Source of the DNA: Gallalistipes aquisgranensis
GTDB lineage: Bacteria > Bacteroidota > Bacteroidia > Bacteroidales > Rikenellaceae
DNA length: 64,000 nt
Direction of reading: 5' to 3'
Assembly: GCF_014982715.1 (NCBI RefSeq)
Contig: NZ_JADCJY010000001.1
Location: 1,240,001-1,304,000, forward strand
The position numbers and the translations under genes were made by a program. Positions within the stretch are counted from its first letter, which is position 1. Every line of letters starts with the position of its first letter. Shown here piece by piece: positions 17,695 through 28,999 of this stretch. Below the pieces are notes generated by a model. That model searched no databases and had not been told where the DNA came from. It worked only from the letters and a program-made list of their open reading frames with translations.

Positions 17695-17786
17695 TGTTCA
17701 GAGTAATGAATTGTTCTTCGATACCGGATTACACTCATACTTTGGATTTAGTGGTGGCACTCGGAGGGATACCGAGTGCCTTTTTC
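17695..17786 (+). ncRNA. rteR: RteR-like small RNA downstream of exc
   Basis: A -7 box TAACTTTG (17682-17689) starts four bases after exc ends. About 90 bases downstream is a strong terminator: GGCACTCGG (17756-17764) pairs with CCGAGTGCC (17772-17780), then TTTTTC. Predicted length is about 92 nt. CTnDOT encodes RteR, a roughly 90-nt trans-acting sRNA next to the excision genes that lowers tra operon transcripts. Position and size match; identity is from context, not alignment. Confidence 0.7.
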
Positions 17787-17840
17787 TTCCTTTTTCCAAC
17801 CGATTATCCCGTTAATTATCAATCCGCTAAATCCAAAGTA

Positions 17841-18293
17841 ATGAACAACAAGAAGAAAAACGAGGGTCAGACCGACTTTTCCTATTACGGTCTGTACCTG
17901 CTGGACTATCTCCGCACGAACAAGTTTGAACAGGCTGACGACACCGCTTTCATACGGGAACGGGCCGACCGTGCCGCCGAAACGTATGAGAGGGCACGGC
18001 TTGAAGGCTATCCCGCCGATGGTGCGCAGGAACTGGCGATGGACACGCTGCTGCGCGGGCTGCATTATTCCCGTTACGCCATCCTCCGCGAAGTCGTGGA
18101 AAACGAGTTTGCCGATGAAGTGCCGGAAGAGAAGCGTGAAGCCTTTGTCCTGAAACTGCTGCCGCTTGTCGGCAACGTGTTCTCCGTCTATGACCTCTCG
18201 GATGACAATTTCGCCCTGTCTTCCGATTACGACCTGCTCTACACGGAGCTGACGGGAGCAACCGTCCTTTACTTAGACGAATATGGCGTTTAA
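17841..18293 (+). CDS. DUF1896 family protein
   Basis: The start at 17841 gives 150 residues, mostly helical and acidic ([38 protein letters not shown]). The family (DUF1896, as I recall) is common in Bacteroidetes ICEs and almost always sits directly before the large methylase-helicase gene. Here it overlaps that gene by 11 bases, so the two are probably translationally coupled. No catalytic motif is visible. Confidence 0.82.
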   Translation: MNNKKKNEGQTDFSYYGLYLLDYLRTNKFEQADDTAFIRERADRAAETYERARLEGYPADGAQELAMDTLLRGLHYSRYAILREVVENEFADEVPEEKREAFVLKLLPLVGNVFSVYDLSDDNFALSSDYDLLYTELTGATVLYLDEYGV

Positions 18294-21200
18294 CCGCAAA
18301 CAGAAACTGCGGGACAACATCGAGGCGATACGGACGGCATTCATCCTTGACAGGGAAAATAGGACAGCGACAACCGAAGAGCGTGCCATACTTCAAAGGT
18401 ACTGCGGTTTCGGCGGTCTGAAATGTATCCTCAACCCTGCAAAGGAACTGACGGATGCCGTCCGGTGGGCGAAATCCGACCTCGAACTGTTCGCCCCGAC
18501 GGTGGAGCTGCACAGGCTTATCCGTGAGAACAGCAAGGACGAAACAGAGTACAAGCGGTTTGTGGATTCGCTGAAAGCGTCCGTGCTGACCGCTTTCTAC
18601 ACCCCCAAAGAGATAACCGACACCATCGCGGACGTGCTGGCAGATTACAGCGTCCGCCCCGCCCGTATGCTCGAACCGTCGGCAGGTGTCGGCGTGTTCG
18701 TGGATTCCATGCTGCGGCACAGCCCCAATGCGGATGTGATGGCTTTCGAGAAGGATCTGCTCACGGGTACAATCTTGAGGCATCTCTATCCCGACCAGAA
18801 AATGCGCACCTGCGGTTTTGAGAAAATCGAAAGACCGTTCAACAATTATTTCGACTTGGCGGTGTCCAACATTCCGTTCGGTGACATTGCCGTGTTCGAC
18901 GCGGAGTTTCAGCGGAGCGACTCTTTCGGCAGACGCTCCGCCCAGAAAACCATCCACAACTATTTCTTTCTCAAAGGACTGGATGCCGTGCGTGACGGCG
19001 GTATCGTGGCGTTCATCACCTCGCAAGGGGTATTGAATAGCACCAAGACCTCCGTGCGTAACGAGCTGTTCAGTCAGGCCAATCTGGTATCCGCGATACG
19101 CCTGCCCAACAACCTGTTCACGGACAACGCGGGCACGGAGGTGGGCAGTGACCTGATTGTCCTGCAAAAGAACCTCAGCAAGAAGGAAATGTCGCAGGAC
19201 GAGCGGCTGATGACCGTGATACAGACGGACACGAAAACCGCCCTGACCGACAACGCCTATTTCATCCACCACCCGGAACGCATCGTGCATACGATGGCGA
19301 AACTTGACACAGACCCCTACGGGAAGCCCGCTATGGTTTATCTGCACGAGGGCAAGGCAGCAGGCATCGCCGGGGATTTGCGCCGTATGCTCGACGAGGA
19401 TTTCCATTACAGGCTTGCCATGCGCTTGTATTCGGGTTCAATCCGGCAGGCAGGAACGGAAGAAAAAGTTGCCGTTCAAAATAAAGTAGAGCGTCCTGCC
19501 ATAAAATTGGAAACAGTATCCTCGGCGCAGACGGTGGAAACTCCGACAGAAAAGCCGCAACCCGCAGATGAAAAGCCGGAGATAGAACCGCGCCCGCAAT
19601 ATTCCGCAGGCGTGCAGCTCACCCTGCTTGACCTCTGGGGGATGACGGAAGAGGTCAGCCAACCGAAAACCTCCAAAAAGAAAAAGACGGTGAAAAAGGC
19701 AGTTACGGCAAAGTCCACTCCGCCCAAACCGAAAGTCACGGTTACACCGACAGCTCCAACTGCAAAACCCGCAATGGAGAATAAGGAGGTGAAAGCGGAG
19801 AACACCGCCAAGCCTGCCGACCCGGACGACATCTATGCCACACTGGACTGGGATACCAATCCTCCCATCAACGGTTTCTATGAAATGATGATGGGTTTGA
19901 CGCCGGAGCGTAGGAAAGAACTTCGGGAACTGGCAAGGCAGCATAACGAGAAACAAGTGGCGGAAAAGACGGAAGTGAAAGCCGTGCCGGAAACTTCCCG
20001 TGAGCAGCCACGACAGGAGGAAACACAGCCGGAGGCAGTCGCCGCACCTGCCGTTACAGATACCCCATCGGAAGCGGTGGGGACTTTCCTTTTCCCCGAC
20101 ATCGAAGCGGAAAAGCCGAAGGAGGAAGTCGTGGACCTTTCTCCGCGTGCCTACCACCGCACGCCGGAGATGCACCTGCGCGAAGGGTCGCTGGTGGCTG
20201 ACCGGGGGCGTCATAACATCGGCTACCTGAAAGACATCACGCCATACGGGGCGACATTCCAGCCGCTCGACCTGAAAGGATACCAGAAGGAAAAGGCGTT
20301 GTTGTATGTGTCGCTGCGTGACGCCTACGAGCGTCTGTACCGTTATGAATCGCTCCGGCGCGAGGCAAATGTTCCGTGGCGAGAGCATCTGAATACCTGT
20401 TACGATGAGTTTGTCATGCGCTACGGCAACCTCAACGCCAAGCAGAACGTGAAGTTAGTGATGATGGATGCGGGCGGGCGCGACATCCTTTCGCTGGAAC
20501 GGATGGAAAACGGAAAGTTCGTCAAGGCGGACATCTTCGAGCATCCTGTTTCCTTCGCGGTGGAGAGCCATGCCAACGTAGGCTCTCCCGAAGAAGCCCT
20601 GTCTGCGTCGCTCAACAAATATGGTACGGTCAATCTCGACTATATGCGGGAGATAACCGACAGCACGGCGGAGGATTTGCTCACTGCCCTGCAAGGGCGC
20701 ATCTACTACAATCCGCTCGTGACCGGTTACGAAATCAAAGACCGTTTCATCGCCGGAAATGTCATAGAGAAAGCGGAACGCATAGAGGCATGGATGGGTG
20801 ACAATCCCGAAAATGAGCGTATGCCGGAGGTGAAGCAGGCGTTGGAGGCTCTGAAAGATGCCGAGCCGCAGCGCATCGCCTTCGAGGATCTGGACTTCAA
20901 TTTCGGGGAACGCTGGATTCCGACGGGTGTCTATGCCGCCTACATGAGCCGGCTGTTCGACACGGAGGTGAAAATCGCCTATTCCGCAAGCATGGACGAG
21001 TTTTCGGTGGTGTGCGGCTACCGCACCATGAAAATCACGGACGAGTTTCTGGTGAAGGGGTATTACCGGAACTATGACGGTATGCACCTCCTAAAACACG
21101 CCCTGCACAACACCTGCCCTGACATGATGAAGTCCATCGGCAAGGACGAGCATGGCAACGACATCAAGATGCGCGACAGCGAGGGAATACAACTCGCCAA

Positions 21201-24099
21201 CGCCAAGATTGACGAGATACGAAACGGCTTCTCCGAATGGCTCGAAGAGCAGTCGCCGCAGTTCAAGGAGCGGCTTGTGACGATGTATAACCGCAAGTTC
21301 AACTGTTTCGTGCGCCCGCGCTACGACGGCTCCCATCAGACCTTTCCCGACCTCAACCTGAAAGGGCTGGCAAGCCGGGGTATCAAGAGCGTCTATCCCT
21401 CACAGATGGATTGCGTCTGGATGTTGAAACAGAACGGCGGCGGAATTTGCGACCACGAGGTGGGAACCGGTAAGACGCTGATAATGTGCATCGCCGCGCA
21501 TGAGATGAAGCGTCTGAATTTGGCACACAAGCCGATGATTATCGGGCTGAAAGCCAACGTTGCGGAGATTGCAGCCACCTATCAGGCGGCATATCCCAAC
21601 GCACGTATTCTGTACGCTTCGGAGAAGGACTTTTCGACCGCCAACCGTGTGCGCTTCTTCAATAATATAAAGAACAACGACTACGATTGCGTCATCATGT
21701 CGCACGACCAGTTCGGCAAGATACCGCAGTCGCCGGAATTGCAGCAGCGCATCCTGCAAGCAGAGCTTGACACGGTGGAGGAAAACCTCGAAGTGCTACG
21801 GCAGCAGGGAAAGAACGTGTCGCGGGCGATGCTGAAAGGATTGGAGAAGCGCAAGCACAACCTTGAAGCGAAGCTGGAGAAGGTGGAACACGCCATAAAG
21901 TCACGCACGGACGACGTGGTGGATTTCAAGCAGATGGGCATCGACCACATCTTCATAGATGAGAGCCACCAGTTCAAGAATCTGACTTTCAACACGCGCC
22001 ACGACCGTGTGGCGGGATTGGGAAACAGCGAGGGAAGCCAGAAGGCACTTAACATGCTCTTTGCCATACGCACCATACAGGAGCGCACAGGAAAAGACTT
22101 GGGTGCGACCTTCCTCTCCGGCACGACTATCAGCAACTCACTGACTGAATTGTACCTGCTGTTCAAGTACCTGCGCCCGAAGGAGCTGGAACGGCAGGAC
22201 ATAAGGTGTTTCGACGCTTGGGCGGCGATATTTGCCAAGAAGACGACGGATTTTGAATTTAACGTGACGAACAATGTGGTCCAGAAGGAGCGTTTCCGCT
22301 ACTTCATCAAAGTGCCGGAGCTTGCCGCCTTCTATAATGAAATCACGGACTACCGCACGGCGGAGGATGTGGGCGTTGACCGTCCTGCCAAGAACGAGAT
22401 ACTGCACCATATACCGCCCACGCCGGAACAGGAGGACTTCATACAGAAACTGATGCAGTTCGCCAAGACGGGCGATGCCACCTTGTTGGGCAGGCTGCCG
22501 CTTTCGGAAACGGAAGAAAAGGCGAAGATGCTCATCGCCACGGACTATGCCCGGAAAATGGCACTCGACATGCGCATGATAGACCCGAATTACGAAGATC
22601 ATCCCGACAACAAAGCGAGTCACTGTGCCAAGATGATCGCGGAGTATTATCAAAAATACGACGCCCAGAAAGGCACGCAGTTCGTTTTCTCTGATTTGGG
22701 GACATACCAGCCGGGCGACGGGTGGAACGTCTATTCGGAAATCAAGCGCAAACTGACGGAGGACTACGGTATACCGCCAAGCGAGGTGCGCTTCATTCAG
22801 GAGTGCAAGACCGACAAGGCGCGGAAGGCGGTGATAGACGCCATGAACGCCGGGACGGTGCGTGTGCTGTTCGGCTCTACCTCTATGCTCGGAACGGGTG
22901 TGAACGCCCAGAAACGGTGTGTGGCTATCCATCATCTCGATACGCCGTGGCGACCGTCCGACTTGCAACAGCGTGACGGACGCGGAGTTAGGGCAGGTAA
23001 TGAGATTGCCAAACATTTCGCCGGGAACAACGTGGATGTAATCATCTACGCGGTGGAGAAGTCACTGGACAGCTACAAGTTCAACCTCCTGCACTGCAAG
23101 CAGACTTTCATAAGCCAGCTCAAAAGCGGTGCGATGGGTGCGCGTACCATCGACGAGGGGGCAATGGACGAAAAATCGGGCATGAATTTCTCGGAATACA
23201 TGGCGTTGCTCTCCGGCAATACCGACCTGTTGGACAAGGCGAAACTGGAAAAGCGGATCGCATCGCTCGAAGGGGAACGCAAGTCGTTCAACAAGGGCAA
23301 GCGTGATTCGGAGTTCAAGCTGGAGTCAAAGACCGGCGAGTTGCGCAACAACACGGCTTTCATAGATGCCATGACGGAGGACTGGAACCGCTTCCTGTCG
23401 GTGGTGCAGACCGACAAGGAGGGCAACCGCCTTAATATAATAAAGGTGGACGGAGTGGATTCCGCCGATGAGAAGGTCATCGGAAAGCGTTTGCAGGAGA
23501 TAGCCAAGAATGCCACGACCGGAGGGTTGTACACGCAGGTCGGTGAACTTTACGGTTTTCCGATAAAGGTGGTGAGCGAAAGGATACTCAAAGAGGGATT
23601 GGAGTTCACCGACAACCGCTTCGTGGTCGAGGGGAACTACAAGTACACCTACAACAACGGGCATCTGGCGATGGCTGACCCGTTGGCCGCCGCCCGCAAC
23701 TTCCTCAACGCGATGGAGAGGATACCCTCCATCATCGACCAGTACAAGGCGAAGAACGAGGTGCTGGAGATGGAGATACCGCAGTTACAGGAGATAGCGG
23801 GTAAGGTGTGGAAGAAGGAGGACGAGCTGAAGCAGTTGAAGTCCGAACTTGCCGCCCTTGACCGAAAAATTCAGCTGGAGCTTGCGCCACCCACGCCCGA
23901 AGTCGCAGAAAAGGAGAATGAAGGGCAACAGCTCAAGCCGGAAGCGGAAGATGTGAGGAACAGGCAGGCGCAATATCCCGAAAATGCACCGCCGCAGATA
24001 CGCAGTCCGGCGGATAGTATCGTTGCCAACCATGTCATAATCGGGCGTCCGGGACTGTATGCCAAGGAGGAAACCCGGTCCAAAGGATTGAAAATATAA
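18283..24099 (+). CDS. Giant N6-adenine methylase / SNF2-type helicase fusion
   Basis: The product is 1938 residues. The N-terminal part (about 1-370) resembles an N6-adenine methyltransferase: [11 protein letters not shown], the SAM loop [10 protein letters not shown] near 131, and AVSNIPFGD near 197 in the place of the NPPY motif. A low-complexity Pro/Lys/Glu linker spans about 390-620. The C-terminal half is an SF2/SNF2 helicase with EVGTGKT (Walker A), [10 protein letters not shown] (DESH box) and GTGVNAQKR followed by [12 protein letters not shown] (motifs V/VI), then coiled coils. It is standard ICE cargo. The architecture resembles phage P1 DarB-like antirestriction proteins, so a protective role after transfer is inferred. 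Confidence 0.9.
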   Translation: MAFNRKQKLRDNIEAIRTAFILDRENRTATTEERAILQRYCGFGGLKCILNPAKELTDAVRWAKSDLELFAPTVELHRLIRENSKDETEYKRFVDSLKASVLTAFYTPKEITDTIADVLADYSVRPARMLEPSAGVGVFVDSMLRHSPNADVMAFEKDLLTGTILRHLYPDQKMRTCGFEKIERPFNNYFDLAVSNIPFGDIAVFDAEFQRSDSFGRRSAQKTIHNYFFLKGLDAVRDGGIVAFITSQGVLNSTKTSVRNELFSQANLVSAIRLPNNLFTDNAGTEVGSDLIVLQKNLSKKEMSQDERLMTVIQTDTKTALTDNAYFIHHPERIVHTMAKLDTDPYGKPAMVYLHEGKAAGIAGDLRRMLDEDFHYRLAMRLYSGSIRQAGTEEKVAVQNKVERPAIKLETVSSAQTVETPTEKPQPADEKPEIEPRPQYSAGVQLTLLDLWGMTEEVSQPKTSKKKKTVKKAVTAKSTPPKPKVTVTPTAPTAKPAMENKEVKAENTAKPADPDDIYATLDWDTNPPINGFYEMMMGLTPERRKELRELARQHNEKQVAEKTEVKAVPETSREQPRQEETQPEAVAAPAVTDTPSEAVGTFLFPDIEAEKPKEEVVDLSPRAYHRTPEMHLREGSLVADRGRHNIGYLKDITPYGATFQPLDLKGYQKEKALLYVSLRDAYERLYRYESLRREANVPWREHLNTCYDEFVMRYGNLNAKQNVKLVMMDAGGRDILSLERMENGKFVKADIFEHPVSFAVESHANVGSPEEALSASLNKYGTVNLDYMREITDSTAEDLLTALQGRIYYNPLVTGYEIKDRFIAGNVIEKAERIEAWMGDNPENERMPEVKQALEALKDAEPQRIAFEDLDFNFGERWIPTGVYAAYMSRLFDTEVKIAYSASMDEFSVVCGYRTMKITDEFLVKGYYRNYDGMHLLKHALHNTCPDMMKSIGKDEHGNDIKMRDSEGIQLANAKIDEIRNGFSEWLEEQSPQFKERLVTMYNRKFNCFVRPRYDGSHQTFPDLNLKGLASRGIKSVYPSQMDCVWMLKQNGGGICDHEVGTGKTLIMCIAAHEMKRLNLAHKPMIIGLKANVAEIAATYQAAYPNARILYASEKDFSTANRVRFFNNIKNNDYDCVIMSHDQFGKIPQSPELQQRILQAELDTVEENLEVLRQQGKNVSRAMLKGLEKRKHNLEAKLEKVEHAIKSRTDDVVDFKQMGIDHIFIDESHQFKNLTFNTRHDRVAGLGNSEGSQKALNMLFAIRTIQERTGKDLGATFLSGTTISNSLTELYLLFKYLRPKELERQDIRCFDAWAAIFAKKTTDFEFNVTNNVVQKERFRYFIKVPELAAFYNEITDYRTAEDVGVDRPAKNEILHHIPPTPEQEDFIQKLMQFAKTGDATLLGRLPLSETEEKAKMLIATDYARKMALDMRMIDPNYEDHPDNKASHCAKMIAEYYQKYDAQKGTQFVFSDLGTYQPGDGWNVYSEIKRKLTEDYGIPPSEVRFIQECKTDKARKAVIDAMNAGTVRVLFGSTSMLGTGVNAQKRCVAIHHLDTPWRPSDLQQRDGRGVRAGNEIAKHFAGNNVDVIIYAVEKSLDSYKFNLLHCKQTFISQLKSGAMGARTIDEGAMDEKSGMNFSEYMALLSGNTDLLDKAKLEKRIASLEGERKSFNKGKRDSEFKLESKTGELRNNTAFIDAMTEDWNRFLSVVQTDKEGNRLNIIKVDGVDSADEKVIGKRLQEIAKNATTGGLYTQVGELYGFPIKVVSERILKEGLEFTDNRFVVEGNYKYTYNNGHLAMADPLAAARNFLNAMERIPSIIDQYKAKNEVLEMEIPQLQEIAGKVWKKEDELKQLKSELAALDRKIQLELAPPTPEVAEKENEGQQLKPEAEDVRNRQAQYPENAPPQIRSPADSIVANHVIIGRPGLYAKEETRSKGLKI

Positions 24100-24122
24100 C
24101 CTAAGGAATTTTATCTGAAGTA

Positions 24123-24226
24123 TTAATAAGGGCTATCCCAAAAGGTCTAAAAGTAAATTTTATCCTTTCTGCAAGTATCTATAGGATGGCAACTGCATTT
24201 TTTTCTTTTTGGGCAGCCCTTATTAA
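24123..24226. repeat. 104-bp MITE-like inverted-repeat element
   Basis: The ends TTAATAAGGGCT... and its near reverse complement (24123-24145 and 24205-24226) form about 22-base terminal inverted repeats around a 60-base AT-rich core with no ORF. The ends start and finish in TTAA. It may be an insertion-sequence remnant or an unautonomous miniature element. It may also fold as a terminator after the helicase gene. Confidence 0.55.
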
Positions 24227-24303
24227 AATTTATTCTTATTTTAGGTTATATACATTCATGTCCATTTATGTAAAAAATTCCTGCTGACCTTGTTTATGTC
24301 TTG

Positions 24304-24483
24304 TCAGTCACCATTTGCAAAACCATATTTGACCCTCAAAGAGGCTGAATTTGATAAGTAACTTGCTACATACTCATAATAAGGAGCTAAATAGAACACG
24401 AATGGGAAATACACAAATGCTAAACTAAAGAAGATATTGGCCAAAATAAACGCTATACCGAGAGAGAAACTTGATTTTTCAAC
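24304..24483 (-). pseudogene. Possible remnant of a small membrane-protein gene
   Basis: A frame of about 59 codons without an ATG encodes a hydrophobic stretch (GIAFILANIFFSLAFVYFPF) and ends at a stop at 24304. A stop codon sits just before it. No start or ribosome-binding site is visible, so if real it is a leftover. The rest of 24227-24590 is AT-rich and shows nothing else I can support. Confidence 0.25.
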
Positions 24484-24590
24484 TTCCTAAAACGGTGTTG
24501 TTCAAACATTTCTACTTATTTGTACTTGCCAGTTGAACCTACGCTTCCCTAATAAAATGTCTATGGTAAAAAGTTAAAAAATCCTCCCAC

Positions 24591-24622
24591 TTTTGTTAGA
24601 TATATTTTTTTGTGTAATTTTG
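24591..24622 (+). promoter_or_regulatory. tetQ-rteA-rteB promoter
   Basis: A -33 TTTTG (24591-24595) is followed after 19 bases by the -7 box TAATTTTG (24615-24622). Spacing and sequence fit the Bacteroidetes consensus. It lies just upstream of the leader peptide. Confidence 0.8.
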
Positions 24623-24630
24623 TAATCGTT

Positions 24631-24708
24631 ATGCGGCAGTAATAATATACATATTAATACGAGTTAGTAATCCTGTAGTTCTCATATGCTACGAGGAGGT
24701 ATTAAAAG
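24631..24708 (+). promoter_or_regulatory. tetQ translational attenuator: three-codon leader peptide and SD-sequestering hairpin
   Basis: ATGCGGCAGTAA (24631-24642) encodes the leader peptide MRQ. Downstream, TCCTGTAG (24671-24678) can pair with CTACGAGGA (24689-24697, one bulge), burying the AGGAGG before tetQ. An outer AATAC/GTATT pair (24656-24660, 24699-24703) extends it. Known for CTnDOT: tetracycline-slowed ribosomes on a three-residue leader relieve this block, so tetQ, rteA and rteB rise together. Confidence 0.8.
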
Positions 24709-24756
24709 GTGCGTTTCGACAATGCATCTACTGTAGTATATTATTGCTTAATCCAA

Positions 24757-26682
24757 ATGAATATTATAAATTTAGGAATTCTTGCTCACATTGATGCAGG
24801 AAAAACTTCCGTAACCGAGAATCTGCTGTTTGCCAGTGGAGCAACGGAAAAGTGCGGCCGTGTGGATAATGGTGACACCATAACGGACTCTATGGATATA
24901 GAGAAACGTAGAGGAATTACTGTCCGGGCTTCTACGACATCTATTATCTGGAATGGAGTGAAATGCAATATCATTGACACTCCGGGACACATGGATTTTA
25001 TTGCGGAAGTGGAGCGGACATTCAAAATGCTTGATGGAGCAGTCCTCATCTTATCCGCAAAGGAAGGCATACAAGCGCAGACAAAGTTGCTGTTCAGTAC
25101 TTTACAAAAGCTGCAAATCCCGACAATTATATTTATCAATAAGATTGACCGTGCCGGTGTGAATTTGGAGCGTTTGTATATGGATATAAAAACAAATCTG
25201 TCGCAAGATGTCCTGTTTATGCAAACTGTTGTCGATGGATCGGTTTATCCGGTTTGCTCCCAAACATATATAAAGGAAGAATACAAAGAATTTGTATGCA
25301 ACCATGACGACGATATATTAGAACGATATTTGGCGGATAGCGAAATTTCACCGGCTGATTATTGGAATACGATAATCGCTCTTGTGGCAAAAGCCAAAGT
25401 CTATCCGGTGCTACATGGATCAGCAATGTTCAATATCGGTATCAATGAGTTGTTGGACGCCATTTCTTCTTTTATACTTCCTCCGGCATCAGTCTCAAAC
25501 AGACTTTCAGCTTATCTCTATAAGATAGAGCATGACCCCAAAGGGCATAAAAGAAGTTTTCTTAAAATAATTGACGGAAGTCTGAGACTTCGAGACGTTG
25601 TAAGAATCAACGATTCGGAAAAATTCATCAAGATTAAAAATCTAAAGACTATTTATCAGGGCAGAGAGATAAATGTTGATGAAGTGGGTGCCAATGATAT
25701 CGCGATTGTAGAAGATATAGAAGATTTTCGAATCGGAGATTATTTAGGTGCTAAACCTTGTTTGATTCAAGGATTATCTCATCAGCATCCCGCTCTCAAA
25801 TCCTCCGTCCGGCCAAATAAGCCCGAAGAGAGAAGCAAGGTGATATCCGCTCTGAATACATTGTGGATTGAAGACCCGTCTTTGTCCTTTTCCATAAACT
25901 CATATAGTGATGAATTGGAAATCTCGTTATATGGTTTGACCCAAAAGGAAATCATACAGACATTGCTGGAAGAACGATTTTCCGTAAAGGTCCATTTTGA
26001 TGAGATCAAGACTATCTACAAAGAACGACCTATAAAAAAGGTCAATAAGATTATTCAGATCGAAGTACCACCCAACCCTTACTGGGCCACAATAGGGCTG
26101 ACTCTTGAACCCTTACCGTTAGGGGCAGGGTTGCAAATCGAAAGTGACATCTCCTATGGTTATCTGAACCATTCTTTTCAAAATGCCGTTTTTGAAGGGA
26201 TTCGTATGTCTTGCCAATCTGGTTTACATGGATGGGAAGTGACAGATCTGAAAGTAACTTTTACTCAAGCCGAGTATTATAGCCCGGTAAGTACACCTGC
26301 TGATTTCAGACAGCTGACCCCTTATGTCTTCAGGCTGGCTTTGCAACAGTCAGGTGTGGACATTCTCGAACCGATGCTCTGTTTTGAGTTGCAGATACCC
26401 CAAGTAGCGAGTTCCAAAGCTATTACAGATTTGCAAAAACTGATGTCTGAGATTGAAGACATCAGTTGTAATAATGAGTGGTGTCATATTAAAGGGAAAG
26501 TTCCATTAAATACAAGTAAAGACTATGCCTCAGAAGTAAGTTCGTACACTAAGGGCTTAGGCATTTTTATGGTTAAGCCATGTGGGTATCAAATAACAAA
26601 AGACGGTTATTCTGATAATATCCGCATGAACGAAAAAGATAAACTTTTATTCATGTTCCAAAAATCAATGTCATTAAAATAA
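24757..26682 (+). CDS. tetQ: Ribosomal protection tetracycline-resistance protein TetQ
   Basis: From 24757 the product is 641 residues, the usual TetQ length. It is an EF-G-like GTPase with P-loop AHIDAGKTS (residues 10-18), DTPGH and NKID, and it removes tetracycline from the ribosome. An upstream GTG at 24709, directly after the strong AGGAGG, would give the 657-residue form also seen in databases, so the start is uncertain. It is AT-rich compared with the flanking ICE genes. Its stop overlaps the rteA start by one base, and all three operon genes depend on the leader attenuator. Confidence 0.97.
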
Positions 26683-28334
26683 TGGAGCGGTCAGGAAATT
26701 TCTATAAGGCAATACGGTTGGGATATATACTTATCTCCATTCTTATCGGATGTATGGCATATAATAGCCTCTATGAATGGCAGGAGATAGAAGCATTAGA
26801 ACTTGGCAATAAAAAAATAGACGAGCTCCGAAAAGAAATAAACAATATCAATATTCAAATGATAAAATTTTCTCTATTGGGTGAAACAATACTGGAATGG
26901 AACGATAAAGATATCGAGCATTACCATGCACGGCGTATGGCAATGGACAGTATGCTCTGCCGTTTCAAGGCCACCTATCCAGCAGAGCGCATCGATAGTG
27001 TGCGCAGTCTTTTAGAGGATAAGGAACGACAGATGTTCCAGATAGTCCGGTTAATGGATGAACAACAATCTATTAACAAGAAGATAGCCAATCAAATTCC
27101 GGTTATTGTACAGAAAAGTGTGCAGGAACAGTCCAAAAAGCCAAAACGAAAAGGTTTCTTAGGCATATTCGGCAAAAAAAAGGAAGTAACTCCAGCAGTA
27201 TCAACCACTATCCTTCATTCGGTCAATAGAAACGTAATCAGCGAACAGAAAGTGCAGGATCGCCAATTGTCGGAACAAGCCGACAGCCTTGCAGCTCGTA
27301 ATGCAGAACTTAACAGACAACTGCAAGAATTGATTTGCCAAATAGAAGAAAAGGTACAAACCGAACTGCAAAGCCGGGAAAACGAAATAGTTGCCATGCG
27401 TGAAAAGTCATTTATGCAAGTAGGCGGTTTAATGGGATTCGTTCTTCTATTGTTGTTAATTTCCTACATCATCATACATCGTGATGCAAAAAGCATTAAA
27501 CAATACAAGCACAAGACAACTGATTTGATAAGGCAACTGGAACAATCCGTACAACGGAACGAGGCACTGATAACGTCAAGGAAGAAGGCGGTACATACTA
27601 TCACCCATGAACTGCGCACACCGCTGACAGCAATAACAGGCTATGCCGGACTGATACGGAAAGAACAGTGTGAGGATAAGTCCGGGCAGTATATCCAAAA
27701 CATACTGCAATCCTCCGACCGTATGCGGGATATGCTTAACACTTTGCTTGACTTCTTCCGCCTGGACAACGGCAAGGAACAGCCCCGTCTGTCACCCTGC
27801 CGGATTTCAGCAATCACGCACACACTTGAAACGGAGTTCATGCCTGTTGCCGTGAACAAAGGGCTGTCCTTGTCCGTGAAGACTGGACACGATGCCATTG
27901 TATTGACCGACAAAGAGCGAATAATACAAATCGGGAATAACCTGCTGTCAAACGCTGTCAAGTTCACAGAAGAAGGCGGTGTTTCTTTGATTACTGAATA
28001 TGATAATGGAGTTCTGACACTGGTCGTTGAAGATACAGGTACAGGCATGACAGAAGAGGAACAGAAACAAGCGTTCGGTGCGTTTGAACGTCTATCAAAT
28101 GCCGCCGCAAAGGAGGGTTTCGGGCTTGGGCTTGCCATAATGCGTAATATTGTGTCGATGCTTGGCGGAACAATCCGTTTAGACAGCAAGAAAGGGAAAG
28201 GCAGTCGTTTCACAGTTGAAATTTCTATGCAGGAAGCTGAAGAACAGCTTGGATATACAAGCAATACACCTGTTTATCATAACAATAAATTCCATGATGT
28301 TGTCGCCATTGACAATGATGGGTATTACTTCTGA
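26682..28334 (+). CDS. rteA: RteA sensor kinase, N-terminal part (gene frameshifted)
   Basis: The 550-residue product has a TM segment (about 10-28), an extracytoplasmic coiled-coil region with a Lys-rich insert, a second TM (about 245-265), a histidine phosphorylation site in HTITHELRTPL (about H308), and ATP-binding motifs (NNLLSNAVKF, VEDTGTGM, GFGLGLAI). It stops right after VVAIDNDG, the first strand and acidic pair of a receiver domain. CTnDOT RteA is a hybrid kinase with an attached receiver. Here one base appears lost near 28318-28322, so the receiver continues in another frame. Confidence 0.9.
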   Translation: MERSGNFYKAIRLGYILISILIGCMAYNSLYEWQEIEALELGNKKIDELRKEINNINIQMIKFSLLGETILEWNDKDIEHYHARRMAMDSMLCRFKATYPAERIDSVRSLLEDKERQMFQIVRLMDEQQSINKKIANQIPVIVQKSVQEQSKKPKRKGFLGIFGKKKEVTPAVSTTILHSVNRNVISEQKVQDRQLSEQADSLAARNAELNRQLQELICQIEEKVQTELQSRENEIVAMREKSFMQVGGLMGFVLLLLLISYIIIHRDAKSIKQYKHKTTDLIRQLEQSVQRNEALITSRKKAVHTITHELRTPLTAITGYAGLIRKEQCEDKSGQYIQNILQSSDRMRDMLNTLLDFFRLDNGKEQPRLSPCRISAITHTLETEFMPVAVNKGLSLSVKTGHDAIVLTDKERIIQIGNNLLSNAVKFTEEGGVSLITEYDNGVLTLVVEDTGTGMTEEEQKQAFGAFERLSNAAAKEGFGLGLAIMRNIVSMLGGTIRLDSKKGKGSRFTVEISMQEAEEQLGYTSNTPVYHNNKFHDVVAIDNDGYYF

Positions 28335-28999
28335 TGCTGAAAGAGATGTATTCCCAAGAAGGAATACACTGCGACACTTGCACCGATGCTGCGGCACTGA
28401 TGGAAATGATACGCCAGAAAGAATACAGCCTGTTGCTGACAGACTTGAATATGCCCGATATAAACGGTTTCGAATTGCTGGAACTGTTGCGTTCGTCCAA
28501 CGTGGGCAATTCACCAACAATCCCGGTGGTTGTGGCAACCGCTTCGGGCAGTTGTAACAAAGGGGAACTATTGGCAAAAGGCTTTGCCGGATGCCTGTTC
28601 AAACCGTTCTCCATATCGGAACTGATGGAGGTTTCCGACAGGTGTGCCATAAAAGCGACACCGGACGGGAAACCGGACTTTTCCGCCTTATTGTCCTATG
28701 GCAATGAAGCCGTCATGCTGGAAAAGTTGATAACTGAAACAGAAAAGGAAATGCAGGCGGTACGGGATGCAGCAAAAGAAAAAGACCTGCAAAAGCTGGA
28801 TTCCCTGATCCACCACCTGCGCAGTTCGTGGGAGGTGCTCCGTGCCGACCAACCGCTGAATGTACTTTACGGATTGCTTCGTGGCGATGCTCTCCCGGAT
28901 GGTGAAGCGTTAAGCCATGCCGTGACTGCCGTGCTGGATAAGGGAGTGGAAATAATACGGTTGGCAGAAGAGGAAAGGAGAAAATACGAAGATGAATAA
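28334..28999 (+). CDS. rteA: RteA C-terminal part: receiver lacking its first strand, plus HPt domain
   Basis: The 221-residue frame begins at an ATG overlapping the preceding stop (TGATG). It holds the phospho-acceptor aspartate in LLLTDLNMPD, the LFKPF lysine, and a C-terminal histidine phosphotransfer segment (LIHHLRSSWEVL). The acidic pair of the receiver lies in the other frame, so a separate product would be missing it. The overlap could allow translational coupling. The frame is in the -1 sense relative to the kinase part, consistent with one deleted base. Its end overlaps rteB by 8 bases. Confidence 0.85.
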   Translation: MLKEMYSQEGIHCDTCTDAAALMEMIRQKEYSLLLTDLNMPDINGFELLELLRSSNVGNSPTIPVVVATASGSCNKGELLAKGFAGCLFKPFSISELMEVSDRCAIKATPDGKPDFSALLSYGNEAVMLEKLITETEKEMQAVRDAAKEKDLQKLDSLIHHLRSSWEVLRADQPLNVLYGLLRGDALPDGEALSHAVTAVLDKGVEIIRLAEEERRKYEDE

